64,000 bases of DNA from JALSNL01 sp036479585 (GTDB taxonomy: Bacteria; Bacteroidota; Ignavibacteria; Ignavibacteriales; Melioribacteraceae). The notes under the pieces were generated by a model, which saw only the letters and a program-made list of their open reading frames with translations, was not told where the DNA came from and did no database searches. The stretch spans positions 1,364,001 through 1,428,000 of the forward strand of contig OZ245062.1 of assembly GCA_965224785.1 (NCBI GenBank). The letters run 5' to 3'. Below, in pieces: positions 8,240 through 16,810 of the stretch (position 1 is the first letter of the stretch; every line of letters starts with the position of its first letter). Made by a program: the position numbers and the translations under genes.

Positions 8240-9592
8240 TTAAAATAAAATCCCGGCTAAAGTTGCTGTCATTAAGGTTGCTAACGATCCACCAAGTACT
8301 GCTTTCATTCCTAACTTTGCCAAAGCACCTCTTTGGTTTGGTGCTATTGGAGCAATACCACCAATCTGAATTGCAATTGAACTAAAGTTAGCAAACCCGC
8401 AAAGTGCATAGGTAGCCATTAGTATTGCTTTCTCATTTACCAACTCTTTCAACTGAATCATATTACTCATTTCAAAGTATGCTACAAATTCATTTAAAAC
8501 TATTTTAGTGCCAAACAAACTTCCAAACTGCAATGCACTATCAGCTGGAACACCTATTGCCATTGCTAAGTATTGTAAAACTAATCCAAATAAAAGTTGG
8601 ATGCTTAGTGGTTTTTCATAATGCTCAATTAGTATTGCATTCAGTCCGGTTAAGCCACCAAGAAATTCTAAAAGATAATTAGCTAAACTTATGAGAGCAA
8701 TAAACGCCAGTAGCATTCCGCCAACATTAAGAGCCAACTGTAAACCATCCGAAGCACCAATAGCCGCAGCTTCAACAGTATTAGAAGCTGTCTTTTCAAC
8801 GTTAACTTTTACTGTTCCTTTTGTCTCCGGTTCTTCAACTTCAGGGAAAATAATTTTAGATAAAACCAATGAAGCCGGAGCAGCCATTACACTTGCTCCA
8901 AGTAAATGTGTTGCAAACATTAATTGAGCTTCGGTAATTGATAAACCCAAAGTAGCTCCATACGACTGACTTAACATTTGAATATAAGCAGCCATAACAC
9001 CGCCGGCAATGGTCGCCATTCCACCAGTCATAATAGTAAGTAACTCACTTTTTGTTAATCCTTTTAGGTAAGGTTTAATCATCAAAGGGGCTTCTGTTTG
9101 CCCGACGAAAATATTAGCTGAAACGGAAAGAGATTCTGCTCCGCTTGTTCCTAATAACTTTGACATTACCCAAGCCATAGCTTGAACAATTTTTTGCATT
9201 ACTCCAAGATGATAAAGAACAGACATTAGTGTTGCAAAGAAAATAATTGTGGGTAGTACTTGAAAAGCAAAGAAAAATCCCATTGAACCTTCTGTGCCGG
9301 GAGCTTTAGCAAGATCGCCAAAAATAAAAACTGCACCATCTGTAGTAAAGTTCAAGATAAGAACAAAAAAACTACTAACCCATCTAAAAAATATTTTAGG
9401 CCATCCTAAAGGGGAGAAGTAACTTCCTAACCAATCTCCTTTTATTATAAAAATGGCAAAGAAGAATTGGATTAGTAATCCGGTTCCAACAAGTCTCCAA
9501 TTAACATTTTTCTTATTATTAGAAACTAAAAATGCAATTGCCAGAATTACTAATATCCCAAATACTCCACGCAAAATTGCTACAATATCCAT
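8240..9592 (-). CDS. nupC: Concentrative nucleoside transporter (NupC/CNT family)
   Basis: A 450-residue inner-membrane symporter with the hallmarks of the CNT family: 'NIFVGQTEAPLMIKPYL' (the GQTEAP nucleoside-binding hairpin), 'MTGGMATIAGGVMAAY', and a C-terminal 'YALCGFANFSSIAIQIGG' segment. CNT proteins move nucleosides inward with a sodium or proton gradient. At 450 residues it is a little longer than E. coli NupC because of an internal hydrophilic insert near 'FPEVEEPETKGTVKVNVEK'. It begins 6 bases after the tdk stop, so translation is probably coupled with thymidine kinase, and it supplies substrate to the PNP encoded next. Confidence 0.93.
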   Translation of the reverse strand: MDIVAILRGVFGILVILAIAFLVSNNKKNVNWRLVGTGLLIQFFFAIFIIKGDWLGSYFSPLGWPKIFFRWVSSFFVLILNFTTDGAVFIFGDLAKAPGTEGSMGFFFAFQVLPTIIFFATLMSVLYHLGVMQKIVQAMAWVMSKLLGTSGAESLSVSANIFVGQTEAPLMIKPYLKGLTKSELLTIMTGGMATIAGGVMAAYIQMLSQSYGATLGLSITEAQLMFATHLLGASVMAAPASLVLSKIIFPEVEEPETKGTVKVNVEKTASNTVEAAAIGASDGLQLALNVGGMLLAFIALISLANYLLEFLGGLTGLNAILIEHYEKPLSIQLLFGLVLQYLAMAIGVPADSALQFGSLFGTKIVLNEFVAYFEMSNMIQLKELVNEKAILMATYALCGFANFSSIAIQIGGIAPIAPNQRGALAKLGMKAVLGGSLATLMTATLAGILF

Positions 9593-9598
9593 AGTCTT

Positions 9599-10177
9599 TT
9601 ATTCCTCTTCAGGTATGTAATGACATTTTCTACATCTTGCTTCGTAGCTATCTGTTGCTCCAACCACAACTCTATCTTTGCTTGCAATTGTTCGTTGAGT
9701 TCTATCTGCCGGATTGCCGCATTGCATACATATAGCAAGTGTCTTAGTAATATATTCTGCTCTAGCTAATAGTTGGGGAATAGGTTCAAAAGGAACTCCT
9801 CTGTAGTCTTGGTCAAGTCCGGCAACTATAACACGCTTGCCATCGTCTGCCAACTGATTACACACATCAGCTAAATCGTCTGAGAAAAATTGTGCTTCAT
9901 CAATTCCTACAACTTGAGCATCTTTTGCAAGCTCTAATATTTCTTGTGGTGATTCAACAATTATAGATGAAAGAGATTGTTCGCTATGAGAAACAATTTT
10001 TTCTTTGGAATATCTGTCGTCAATCTTTGGCTTGAAAACTTTTACATTTAGCTTGGCTATTTGAGCTCTTCTTAACCTTCTAATTAACTCTTCAGTTTTT
10101 CCACTAAACATACAACCGGCAACTACTTCAATCCAGCCAGTATTAACGGGCGTGGAATGGGGGACAAATTGCATCAT
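9599..10177 (-). CDS. tdk: Thymidine kinase
   Basis: A 192-residue type II thymidine kinase. It has the P-loop 'GCMFSGKTEEL', the 'GIDEAQFF' Walker B/lasso region, and a zinc-binding site made of 'CMQCG' and C-terminal 'CRKCH'. It phosphorylates thymidine with ATP for DNA precursor salvage. The first two codons are both ATG, so either could be used. It is the first gene of a probable tdk-transporter-PNP-hypothetical operon and is separated from cdd by a 239-base region that holds a 'GACTCCGCTC'-type repeat. Confidence 0.95.
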   Translation of the reverse strand: MMQFVPHSTPVNTGWIEVVAGCMFSGKTEELIRRLRRAQIAKLNVKVFKPKIDDRYSKEKIVSHSEQSLSSIIVESPQEILELAKDAQVVGIDEAQFFSDDLADVCNQLADDGKRVIVAGLDQDYRGVPFEPIPQLLARAEYITKTLAICMQCGNPADRTQRTIASKDRVVVGATDSYEARCRKCHYIPEEE

Positions 10178-10258
10178 AAATTATTTTCTCTTTTTTTTGT
10201 TAAATGTAAATATTAAAAATGTAGTTTGAAAATTTAGAGGGAACATTATATTTCCTTC

Positions 10259-10352
10259 CTCTACTCCGCTCGGTATGACATATCCTTATTTAATTACTAA
10301 GGCATACTGAATTCTTCGGCAAGCTCATGATAAACTCTATCGAAGTATGGCG
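10259..10352. repeat. Interspersed 'ACTCCGCTC...TATGAC' repeat, diverged copy
   Basis: ACTCCGCTCGGTATGAC (10263-10279) faces an imperfect inverted partner that begins GCATACTGA (10302) and ends near ATCGAAGTATGG (10339-10350). The same words occur at 15521-15583 and 42889-42907. It occupies most of the gap between tdk and cdd. Confidence 0.55.
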
Positions 10353-10416
10353 AAAAAATTATACTATTTTTTCATAGTTGACTAATCTCAAAATAATCAA
10401 TTAAAAAAATATTCTA

Positions 10417-10809
10417 CTACAAAAAATCCTTACTAAAAGAACACGGTAGTAATTCTTCTAATTTCATTATTTGAACTTCATTAGTTTTACTCATCATTAC
10501 AACTTCTAAATCTTTATTGCCAAACTCCATAAGTACTTGTCGGCAAGCACCACAAGGTGGAATAACATCATCAGAATCACTTGTGAGAGCAATGGCTTTG
10601 AAACTTCTGTGACCTTCTGAAACTGCTTTGAAAACAGCAACACGTTCTGCACAAATTGTCATTCCGTAAGAAGAGTTCTCAACATTAACGCCCGTGTAAA
10701 CATCTCCAGTATTAGTTAGTAAAGCAGCACCAACGTGAAAATTTGAGTACTCACAATATGCTTTTGATTTTACATCTTTTGCTATTTGTAATAGTTCAGG
10801 ATAATTCAT
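10417..10809 (-). CDS. cdd: Cytidine deaminase
   Basis: A 130-residue homotetrameric-type cytidine deaminase. The catalytic zinc site is complete: 'CAERVAVF' (Cys plus the proton-shuttling Glu) and 'PCGACRQVL'. 'NVENSSYG' binds the ribose. It converts cytidine or deoxycytidine to the uridine form and so complements tdk and PNP in salvage. I chose the ATG at 10809 because GGGGGA lies just before it. An ATG 12 bases further upstream would give 134 residues, but the purine-rich signal would then lie inside the gene. Confidence 0.93.
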   Translation of the reverse strand: MNYPELLQIAKDVKSKAYCEYSNFHVGAALLTNTGDVYTGVNVENSSYGMTICAERVAVFKAVSEGHRSFKAIALTSDSDDVIPPCGACRQVLMEFGNKDLEVVMMSKTNEVQIMKLEELLPCSFSKDFL

Positions 10810-10917
10810 TATGTCCCCCATAGAAATTATTAAAATAGATTTAACAAAGATAATTCAAAGATTTATCTTATAAAAGATGTTTTTATATGAAGATTTATTT
10901 GACTTGTATTTTAATAT

Positions 10918-11988
10918 TTACCATTTGTTCTTAGAGAACAAACCACTCACATAATTTATTATAATCATAACTTCATAGAATATTTGTAAGTAGAAAATTT
11001 CATACAATGAAAAATTATATGTGAACTTTTTCATAAGTCTTCTAACTATAAAACAATCAGAAATTATTTTTACCAAAAACAATACTAGGAAAATTGGATT
11101 TAGGAACATCAAGAAAAGAGAAAATAAAAAAAATAAATTTAGTAAATGCCAAACAGCAAGTAAAAGTTGATTCCTAAATAAGTAATAGTTTGATGTTGAT
11201 GTATGCCTTGCTTTCTGCCTAAGATAATCTTTGAAATATTTAGGTGTTGAGGAAAACACAAAAGCGTTTGGATTTGTTATAGTACCAATCTTCATATTAT
11301 TTTTTTTTGCTTCACGCAAAAGCAAATCATCATCACCACTTAAAGTTTCAGTCGTATGTTTGTAGCCTTCAATCATATTAAAAGATTTTTTTCTAAAACC
11401 AAAGCTTCGTGCAGCAGCAGAATAGGGAAGACCAATGTTTGCAAAAGAAAGAGAAAGAATATGAGATCGTAAATTTTCAAATCGAGATAACTTATTTGTA
11501 ATAGAATATGCCATTCTAAATGGTGCGATACCAAAAAGAAAATCATAACCTTGATGAAATTTATTTGAATATTCTAATAGCCAATCTGACTCAGGCTCGC
11601 AATCAGCATCTGTAATTACAATATATGGATTCTTTGCTAGCTCAATTCCTATTTGCAATGCACCTCTTTTACCTCCGTACTTTTTTACAGAAGTTGTAAC
11701 AACTGTGTAATTACTATGGGGAAGAGTTAATTGTCTTGCTAGTAAAAGAGTAGTGTCTTCAGAATTATCATCAACTATTATAACTTCATAATTTTCTTTG
11801 GGAAAATTTAATTTATTTAAAGATGTAATAAGTGTTTCTAAATTTTCTTGTTCGTTCTTGGCTGCAATCACAACGCTAAGTTTAAGCTGGTTGTTCTTCT
11901 TATAACTTTGTTGATTCAGATTGAGTTTGTAAAAGATGTAATTATAGATTACAAAAATTATTATAGATATGAATATTATGTATATCAT
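10918..11988 (-). CDS. Membrane-bound family 2 glycosyltransferase
   Basis: A 356-residue protein with an N-terminal membrane anchor (about 1-20), a GT-A catalytic domain and two or more C-terminal helices (about 270-350). Catalytic signatures are 'LSVVIAAKNEQENLETLI', 'EVIIVDDNSEDTT', the metal-binding 'ITDADCEP', the 'SGDDDLLL' acid region, and 'DYLRQKARHTSTSNYY', a QxxRH variant of the QxxRW motif of processive enzymes. It likely adds sugars from a nucleotide-sugar donor to a lipid or polysaccharide at the inner membrane. It is divergent from the GNAT gene and has no sugar-gene neighbours, so the substrate is unknown. Confidence 0.85.
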   Translation of the reverse strand: MIYIIFISIIIFVIYNYIFYKLNLNQQSYKKNNQLKLSVVIAAKNEQENLETLITSLNKLNFPKENYEVIIVDDNSEDTTLLLARQLTLPHSNYTVVTTSVKKYGGKRGALQIGIELAKNPYIVITDADCEPESDWLLEYSNKFHQGYDFLFGIAPFRMAYSITNKLSRFENLRSHILSLSFANIGLPYSAAARSFGFRKKSFNMIEGYKHTTETLSGDDDLLLREAKKNNMKIGTITNPNAFVFSSTPKYFKDYLRQKARHTSTSNYYLFRNQLLLAVWHLLNLFFLFSLFLMFLNPIFLVLFLVKIISDCFIVRRLMKKFTYNFSLYEIFYLQIFYEVMIIINYVSGLFSKNKW

Positions 11989-12068
11989 CTGTTATATTGT
12001 GTGTTAGAAGAAAAGATACTTTTGAATAAATTTCGTGAAATAAATTAAATTATTTAAAGCGTAAAATA

Positions 12069-12686
12069 GTGAATTTAAAAATTAGAAAATACCATCCCTC
12101 TGATATAAAAATACTTTACAATATCAGTCTCCTAACAAGTAACAAAGGGAAGGATGTAGAATTACTAAATGATGAACCAAATTTAATTGGTGACTTATTT
12201 GTTGCTCCTTATGTAAAACTTGAACCGGACTTATGTTTTGTACTTACATTGAATGATGAACCTTGTGGATATATTTTAGGAACAAAAGATTCTGAAAAGT
12301 TTTACTTAAATTGCGAGGAAAACTACTTTCCGAGTTTGCGAGAAAAGTATAAATATTTACCTCAAGAGAATAGTACAAGATATGCCATATTAAAAAGAGT
12401 TATTCAAATTGGACATAAGCCAAAAGAAAACTTCAAATCTTATCCAGCACATTTGCACATTAATATTTTACCAATTGCAAAAGGAAAGGGGATGGGTAAA
12501 AAACTAATGAATGAATTTATTGATGAATTAAGGAATAAAAATGTTCCGGGACTTCATCTTAAAGTTGGGAAAACAAATACCAATGCAATTCAGTTTTATA
12601 GTCATATTGGATTTGAAATAATTAAAGATTATGAATACTCTTTAACGATGGGAATTGAGATAAATAAAAATAAGGAAGTTTTTTAA
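12069..12686 (+). CDS. GNAT-family N-acetyltransferase (GTG start)
   Basis: A 205-residue acetyltransferase of the GNAT fold. 'FVLTLNDEPCGYILGT' forms central strands, 'LHINILPIAKGKGMGKKLM' is the acetyl-CoA pyrophosphate loop (Q/RxxGxG/A-like, here KGKGMG), and 'GLHLKVGKTNTNAIQFYSHIGFEI' is the C-terminal half. The N-terminal 'SLLTSNKGKDVELLNDEPNLIGDLFVAPYVKLEP' block resembles the acetyltransferase family related to the C-terminal domain of O-GlcNAcase. The acceptor is unknown. GTG at 12069 is the only start that keeps the conserved 'IRKYHPSDI' opening. Confidence 0.82.
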   Translation: MNLKIRKYHPSDIKILYNISLLTSNKGKDVELLNDEPNLIGDLFVAPYVKLEPDLCFVLTLNDEPCGYILGTKDSEKFYLNCEENYFPSLREKYKYLPQENSTRYAILKRVIQIGHKPKENFKSYPAHLHINILPIAKGKGMGKKLMNEFIDELRNKNVPGLHLKVGKTNTNAIQFYSHIGFEIIKDYEYSLTMGIEINKNKEVF

Positions 12687-12693
12687 TTAAAAA

Positions 12694-12776
12694 ACACTCA
12701 ATATTCAACAATCAATGATAAATGAAAAAATATTTGAATGTTGAAAATTGAATATTCATTATTGGATGTTTGTTTT
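12694..12776. repeat. Imperfect AT-rich inverted repeat between convergent genes
   Basis: The word AATATTCAA near 12700 faces TTGAATATT near 12746, with further AATCAATGAT / ATTCATTATTGG similarity. It separates the convergent GNAT and helicase genes and may act as a weak two-way terminator. Confidence 0.35.
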
Positions 12777-12785
12777 CTAAATGTC

Positions 12786-14774
12786 TTATTCCAGCAGCCA
12801 CTCTTCCGCAAGTTCTTCCGTAACATCTGCAATAAACCTAGATGGTTTTGAAAGTGTCATTCCATTGTGTCTATCAAAAATATTCATTGGATATGAAATG
12901 TATAAGTTTTGTTTTGCTCTTGTTGCTGCAACATACATAAGTCGGCGTTCTTCTTCAAGTGTTTCTATTTTGCTGTACGACATACTCGAGGGAAAAAATC
13001 CTTCTACTGCGTGAATGATAAAAACAGTATGCCACTCCAAACCCTTTGCTGAGTGGATGGTTGAGAGTGTTAGCACTTCGTCTTCAGCATCTTCTTCGCT
13101 AACTTCTGAAAGACTATCACGTGGCGGATCTAATGCCATATCAGATAAAAGAGAAGTAAGGTTTTTGTAATTTGCTGTTATGTTTATGAAAATTTCCAAA
13201 TCCTTTTTACGCTTGTTATGGTTATCATATTTCAATTTAAAAATTGGATCGTAATAATCTAAAACTATTTCTGCAAGTTCAGTTGGCAATTGCTTGCTTG
13301 TATGAATTCTATGTAGAGCAACAAATAAATTGAAAATATTTGGCTTGTAAGATTTTAACAAAAATTTTTCGGGTTCATGTTTTATTTCTATTTCGCCAGA
13401 ATTTATTTTTGATAAAATATCTTGAGCTTTTTTAGGCCCAACTCCTTCGTGCAATAATAAAACTCTATACCAACTAACAACATCTTTAGGGTTTTCTGCA
13501 ATTCGTAAAAATGCTAGAACATCTTTTACATGAGAAGTTTCTATAAATTTCATTCCACCAAATTTTTGATAGGGGAGTTTTGCTTTGTTCAATTCAATTT
13601 CCAAATCGAACGAACTAAAAGATGAGCGGAATAAAACAGCTATATCATTAAGAGAAACATTTTCTTCCCGGAGTTCCAAAATTCTATTAACAATAAATTG
13701 AGACTGCATATTTTCGTTAGTTGCAGAAATTATTGCCGGAAGCTCGCCTCCAGTTCTTTTTGTAAAAAGATTCTTTGGATATTTCTCAATTGCAGTTTCT
13801 ATTATATGATTTCCAAAATCCAAAACTTCTTGTGTGCTTCTGTAATTTTCTTCCAACATTATAACTTCAACATCTTTAAACATTTTTGGGAACTGCATAA
13901 TATTTTTGAAATTTGCTCCTCGAAAAGAATAGATTGATTGTGAATCATCGCCAACAACCATAATGTTATTGTTGCGATGTGCAAGTCCCATAACAATATC
14001 AGATTGAAGTTTGTTTGTGTCCTGATACTCGTCAATCATAACATATTCAATGTTACTAGTTAGCACGTATGATTTTGTTTTATCGTTTAGAAAATCTCTT
14101 AAGTAAACTAGTAGGTCATCGTAATCAAATAGACTACTTTCCGTTTTGTGTTTCTTGTAAATTCTAGAGATCTCATAAAACCTATCTTTAAATTCGTAGA
14201 AATGTGGATATTCTTCTTCAAGAATTTTCTCAATTTCTTTGCCAGTGTTAACACTTAAACTAAGTACAGATTGAATTGTTTTCTTTTTTGGAAATCTTTT
14301 ATCAAGCTTAGTTAAACCAAGTTGAGCTCGAATTAAATTTATTACGTCTTCGCTATCGCCTTGGTCTAAAATTGTAAAGTTAGGATTGATACCAATGAGT
14401 TTAGAATATTTTCGCAAAGTTAAATTTGCAAATGAGTGAAAAGTTCCACCACTTATTCTTGAGCATCTGCTATCTAAAATATTTTCGGCTCTACTCATCA
14501 TCTCACGAGAAGCCTTACGAGTAAAGGTTAAAAGTAAAATTGACTTTGGGTCAATGCCCATTTCAATTAGTCTTGCAACACGGTAAACAAGAGTTCTGGT
14601 TTTACCCGTTCCTGCTCCGGCAATTACAAGGTAAGCTCCTTCTGTTGAACTTACAGCTTCATACTGTGCTTGGTTTAATTCATTCTTATAATCAATTTCA
14701 AAATTGCTTTCGTTAATTACAAAAGTACTTTCAACGGGTTTGTTGATTTTGGTTAGTCGGTACTTCTTTGGCAT
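12786..14774 (-). CDS. UvrD/PcrA/Rep-type ATP-dependent DNA helicase
   Basis: A 662-residue superfamily 1A helicase. Motifs appear in order: Q-motif 'LNQAQYEAVSS', Walker A 'GAGTGKTRTL', 'LLTFTRKASREMM' (Ia), 'MIDEYQDTNKLQ' (II), 'VVGDDSQSIYSFRGA' (III), 'MLEENYRST' (IV), 'LSTIHSAKGLEWHTVFI' (V) and 'EERRLMYVAATRAKQNLY' (VI). It unwinds DNA 3'-5' in repair or replication restart. At 662 residues it is slightly shorter than UvrD and lacks a long C-terminal tail. Its ATG overlaps the stop of the preceding small membrane protein by one base, so the two are translationally coupled. Confidence 0.92.
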   Translation of the reverse strand: MPKKYRLTKINKPVESTFVINESNFEIDYKNELNQAQYEAVSSTEGAYLVIAGAGTGKTRTLVYRVARLIEMGIDPKSILLLTFTRKASREMMSRAENILDSRCSRISGGTFHSFANLTLRKYSKLIGINPNFTILDQGDSEDVINLIRAQLGLTKLDKRFPKKKTIQSVLSLSVNTGKEIEKILEEEYPHFYEFKDRFYEISRIYKKHKTESSLFDYDDLLVYLRDFLNDKTKSYVLTSNIEYVMIDEYQDTNKLQSDIVMGLAHRNNNIMVVGDDSQSIYSFRGANFKNIMQFPKMFKDVEVIMLEENYRSTQEVLDFGNHIIETAIEKYPKNLFTKRTGGELPAIISATNENMQSQFIVNRILELREENVSLNDIAVLFRSSFSSFDLEIELNKAKLPYQKFGGMKFIETSHVKDVLAFLRIAENPKDVVSWYRVLLLHEGVGPKKAQDILSKINSGEIEIKHEPEKFLLKSYKPNIFNLFVALHRIHTSKQLPTELAEIVLDYYDPIFKLKYDNHNKRKKDLEIFINITANYKNLTSLLSDMALDPPRDSLSEVSEEDAEDEVLTLSTIHSAKGLEWHTVFIIHAVEGFFPSSMSYSKIETLEEERRLMYVAATRAKQNLYISYPMNIFDRHNGMTLSKPSRFIADVTEELAEEWLLE

Positions 14775-15304
14775 TATCTTCTGAGAGCTTTTGGTTTGGC
14801 AAGTATTTCGTTAATAACAATATATTCTTTTAGGTTTGAAGGATTACTAAATATTTTTTGCAACTTAGTTTGGGTACGTGATTTCTTTTTGACTGAAGAT
14901 GTAGAATGTTTTTTATAAGTTGTGTAAGCAGCTTTACTTTGTTCAATTAAAGCTTTTCTTCTTTTATCTTTTTCTTTATATGAATAATCATCATTATGTT
15001 TTGTTTGGGTAAAGTCATCTTCTGCATTCCAAGTTTCATAAACAGAATCTTCCACCTTTACTTCTTCTTTATAAACAGGCGGAGGTAGAGGAGGATTAGT
15101 TTTTATTCCAAATAATTCTTCTAAAATTTCTTGTGGAGTTTTTTCTTTAGTTGGTTGCCTATTCTTTATAGTTGTAGGAACACTCGTTGGTGTATTTGTT
15201 TTTTGTTGTTGCTGTTGTCGTTTTTTCTTCTTTTTATTTCTTGAAGAAATAATTGAACTAACAATAAAAACTATAAAAATTAGTATTTGAAAAAAATCTT
15301 CCAT
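14774..15304 (-). CDS. Hypothetical single-pass membrane protein coupled to the helicase
   Basis: A 176-residue protein with one N-terminal transmembrane helix (about 5-20), then a strongly basic, low-complexity stretch (NKKKKKRQQQQQK), a proline-rich and charged middle part, and a conserved-looking C-terminus 'NPSNLKEYIVINEILAKPKALRR'. I recognise no named family. The short C-terminal block is the likeliest functional part, because the rest looks like a linker. The gene overlaps the helicase start by one base, which suggests co-expression. It could tether a partner to the membrane, but nothing in the sequence proves it. Confidence 0.55.
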   Translation of the reverse strand: MEDFFQILIFIVFIVSSIISSRNKKKKKRQQQQQKTNTPTSVPTTIKNRQPTKEKTPQEILEELFGIKTNPPLPPPVYKEEVKVEDSVYETWNAEDDFTQTKHNDDYSYKEKDKRRKALIEQSKAAYTTYKKHSTSSVKKKSRTQTKLQKIFSNPSNLKEYIVINEILAKPKALRR

Positions 15305-15348
15305 TGAATGAACTCTTTAATTTTTAAATGACATCTTTTTCTTTGTTT

Positions 15349-15453
15349 GTCATATTGAAGGAGTTTGTTTTTTTTTGAACGACTGAAATATCTCAAACTT
15401 TAATGGTTATAAGATTTTTCATTTCGACAAAAAACGTCTTCATTCAGAATGAC
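15349..15453 (-). repeat. GTCAT-ended interspersed element of about 105 bp, copy 1
   Basis: It runs from GTCATATTGAAGGAGTTTG to TTCAGAATGAC and contains GACTGAAATATCTC in the middle. The same element occurs in opposite orientation at 46488-46588 and 49959-50060, and in this orientation at 61802-61909. The ends are partial inverted repeats (GTCATnnTGAA). Confidence 0.75.
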
Positions 15454-15520
15454 AAAAATAAACATATGCTGCAATAATATATAAACTCAGAAAATTATAA
15501 CGTATAACAACTTTCTCCCT

Positions 15521-15583
15521 CGACTCCGCTCGGAATGACATTTGATGTAACACTTAAGACTTTAGTCATACTGAGCGGAGTCG
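15521..15583. repeat. Inverted pair of 'CGACTCCGCTC...ATGAC' words
   Basis: The 19-base arms 15521-15539 and 15565-15583 are reverse complements at 17 of 19 positions, separated by 25 bases. The words match those at 10263-10279 and 42889-42907. Confidence 0.7.
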
Positions 15584-15621
15584 AAGTATGACGGACATAT
15601 AAAATTAGTTCCTAACTCTTC

Positions 15622-16581
15622 TTATTCATCATCATCATTGTCAGCAATTGTATTTCTCATATCTGTATCCGATTGAATATTTTTTAGATTATAATAATCC
15701 ATAATTCCCATATTACCACTTCTAAAAGCTTCTGCCATAGCAAGAGGAATTTCAGCTTCGGCTTCAACAACTTTAGCTTTCATTTCTTGCTCAAGCGCAA
15801 CAGCTGCGGCACGTCTTTCTTCAGCTTTAGCATTCGCAACTTTTAAATCTGCTTCTGCTTGATCTGTTTGTAGAATAGCACCAATGTTTGTGCCTATGTC
15901 AACATCAGCAATATCAATCGATAAAATTTCAAATGCAGTTCCGGCATCTAATCCTTTTGCCAATACCGATTTAGAAATATTATCTGGATTTTCTAAAACT
16001 AATTTATGAGTTGCACTTGAACCAATAGTAGAAACAATACCTTCACCAACCCTTGCCAATACAGTAGCTTCGCCTGCACCACCAACAAGTCTTTCAATAC
16101 TAGCTCTAACAGTTACACGTGCAATAGCTTTAAGTTGAATCCCATCTTTAGCAACTGCGGCAACAAGTGGAGTCTCAATAATTTTTGGAACTACAGACAT
16201 CTTTACAGCTTCAAGAACATCTCTACCAGCAAGATCAATTGCAGCAGCTTTCTCAAAATCTAAAGGAAGGTTGGCTTTGTTTGCTGAAATTAATGCATTG
16301 GTTACATTTGTAACATTTCCACCAGCAAGATAATGAGCTTCTAATTCAGAAGCGTTAAGATGAAGCCCAGCCTTTGTTGATGCAATTAAATTTCTAACAA
16401 TCACGTGCGGAGAAACTTTTCTCAGTCTCATTCCAACCAAATCACTAAATATTTTTAGTTTAACACCTGAAAAATATGCGGTAATGTACAAACCAATTGG
16501 AACAAAGTATGTGAAAAGTATAAGAAAAAGTACTACAGCTATTACTACAACTATCGAAAGACCACCAGCGAAAGCTTCCAT
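15622..16581 (-). CDS. floA: Flotillin-like protein FloA
   Basis: A 319-residue SPFH-domain protein with an N-terminal hydrophobic hairpin (about 6-36), the conserved 'VGMRLRKVSPHVIVRNLIASTKAGL' opening, a band-7 core ('LKAIARVTVRASIERLVGGAGEATVLARVGEG'), and an Ala/Glu-rich coiled coil ('KAEERRAAAVALEQEMKAKVVEAEAEIPLAMAEAF'). It ends in an acidic tail (ADNDDDE). In Bacillus, FloA scaffolds functional membrane microdomains and affects membrane fluidity and signalling. The length and motifs are those of the YqfA/FloA family. It is monocistronic, and clpC is transcribed divergently from 230 bases away. Confidence 0.93.
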   Translation of the reverse strand: MEAFAGGLSIVVVIAVVLFLILFTYFVPIGLYITAYFSGVKLKIFSDLVGMRLRKVSPHVIVRNLIASTKAGLHLNASELEAHYLAGGNVTNVTNALISANKANLPLDFEKAAAIDLAGRDVLEAVKMSVVPKIIETPLVAAVAKDGIQLKAIARVTVRASIERLVGGAGEATVLARVGEGIVSTIGSSATHKLVLENPDNISKSVLAKGLDAGTAFEILSIDIADVDIGTNIGAILQTDQAEADLKVANAKAEERRAAAVALEQEMKAKVVEAEAEIPLAMAEAFRSGNMGIMDYYNLKNIQSDTDMRNTIADNDDDE

Positions 16582-16810
16582 TTTTACTCCTTGAATTATT
16601 TATTTTTTTCTATTTATTCTAATTATAATTTAGCAAAAGTTATTCTATTAAGTAAGATACAAAATAATTTTAGCAGTATTGTTTTCTATTGAACATTTTG
16701 TGAAATTTATCGATAATAAGAAAAGTATATCACTTGCTTACACATTCAGCAATGTTTATATTTCCAAATAGAAAAAGGAAGTTTTATAATCTAGAAAGGA
16801 CACAACTGGT

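Larger units (their letters stand above)
15305..15621. other. Gene-free region filled by two repeat elements
   Basis: These 317 bases between the small membrane protein and floA hold a GTCAT-ended element (15349-15453) and a 'GACTCCGCTC' inverted pair (15521-15583). Apart from these I see no gene, tRNA or clear terminator. Confidence 0.6.
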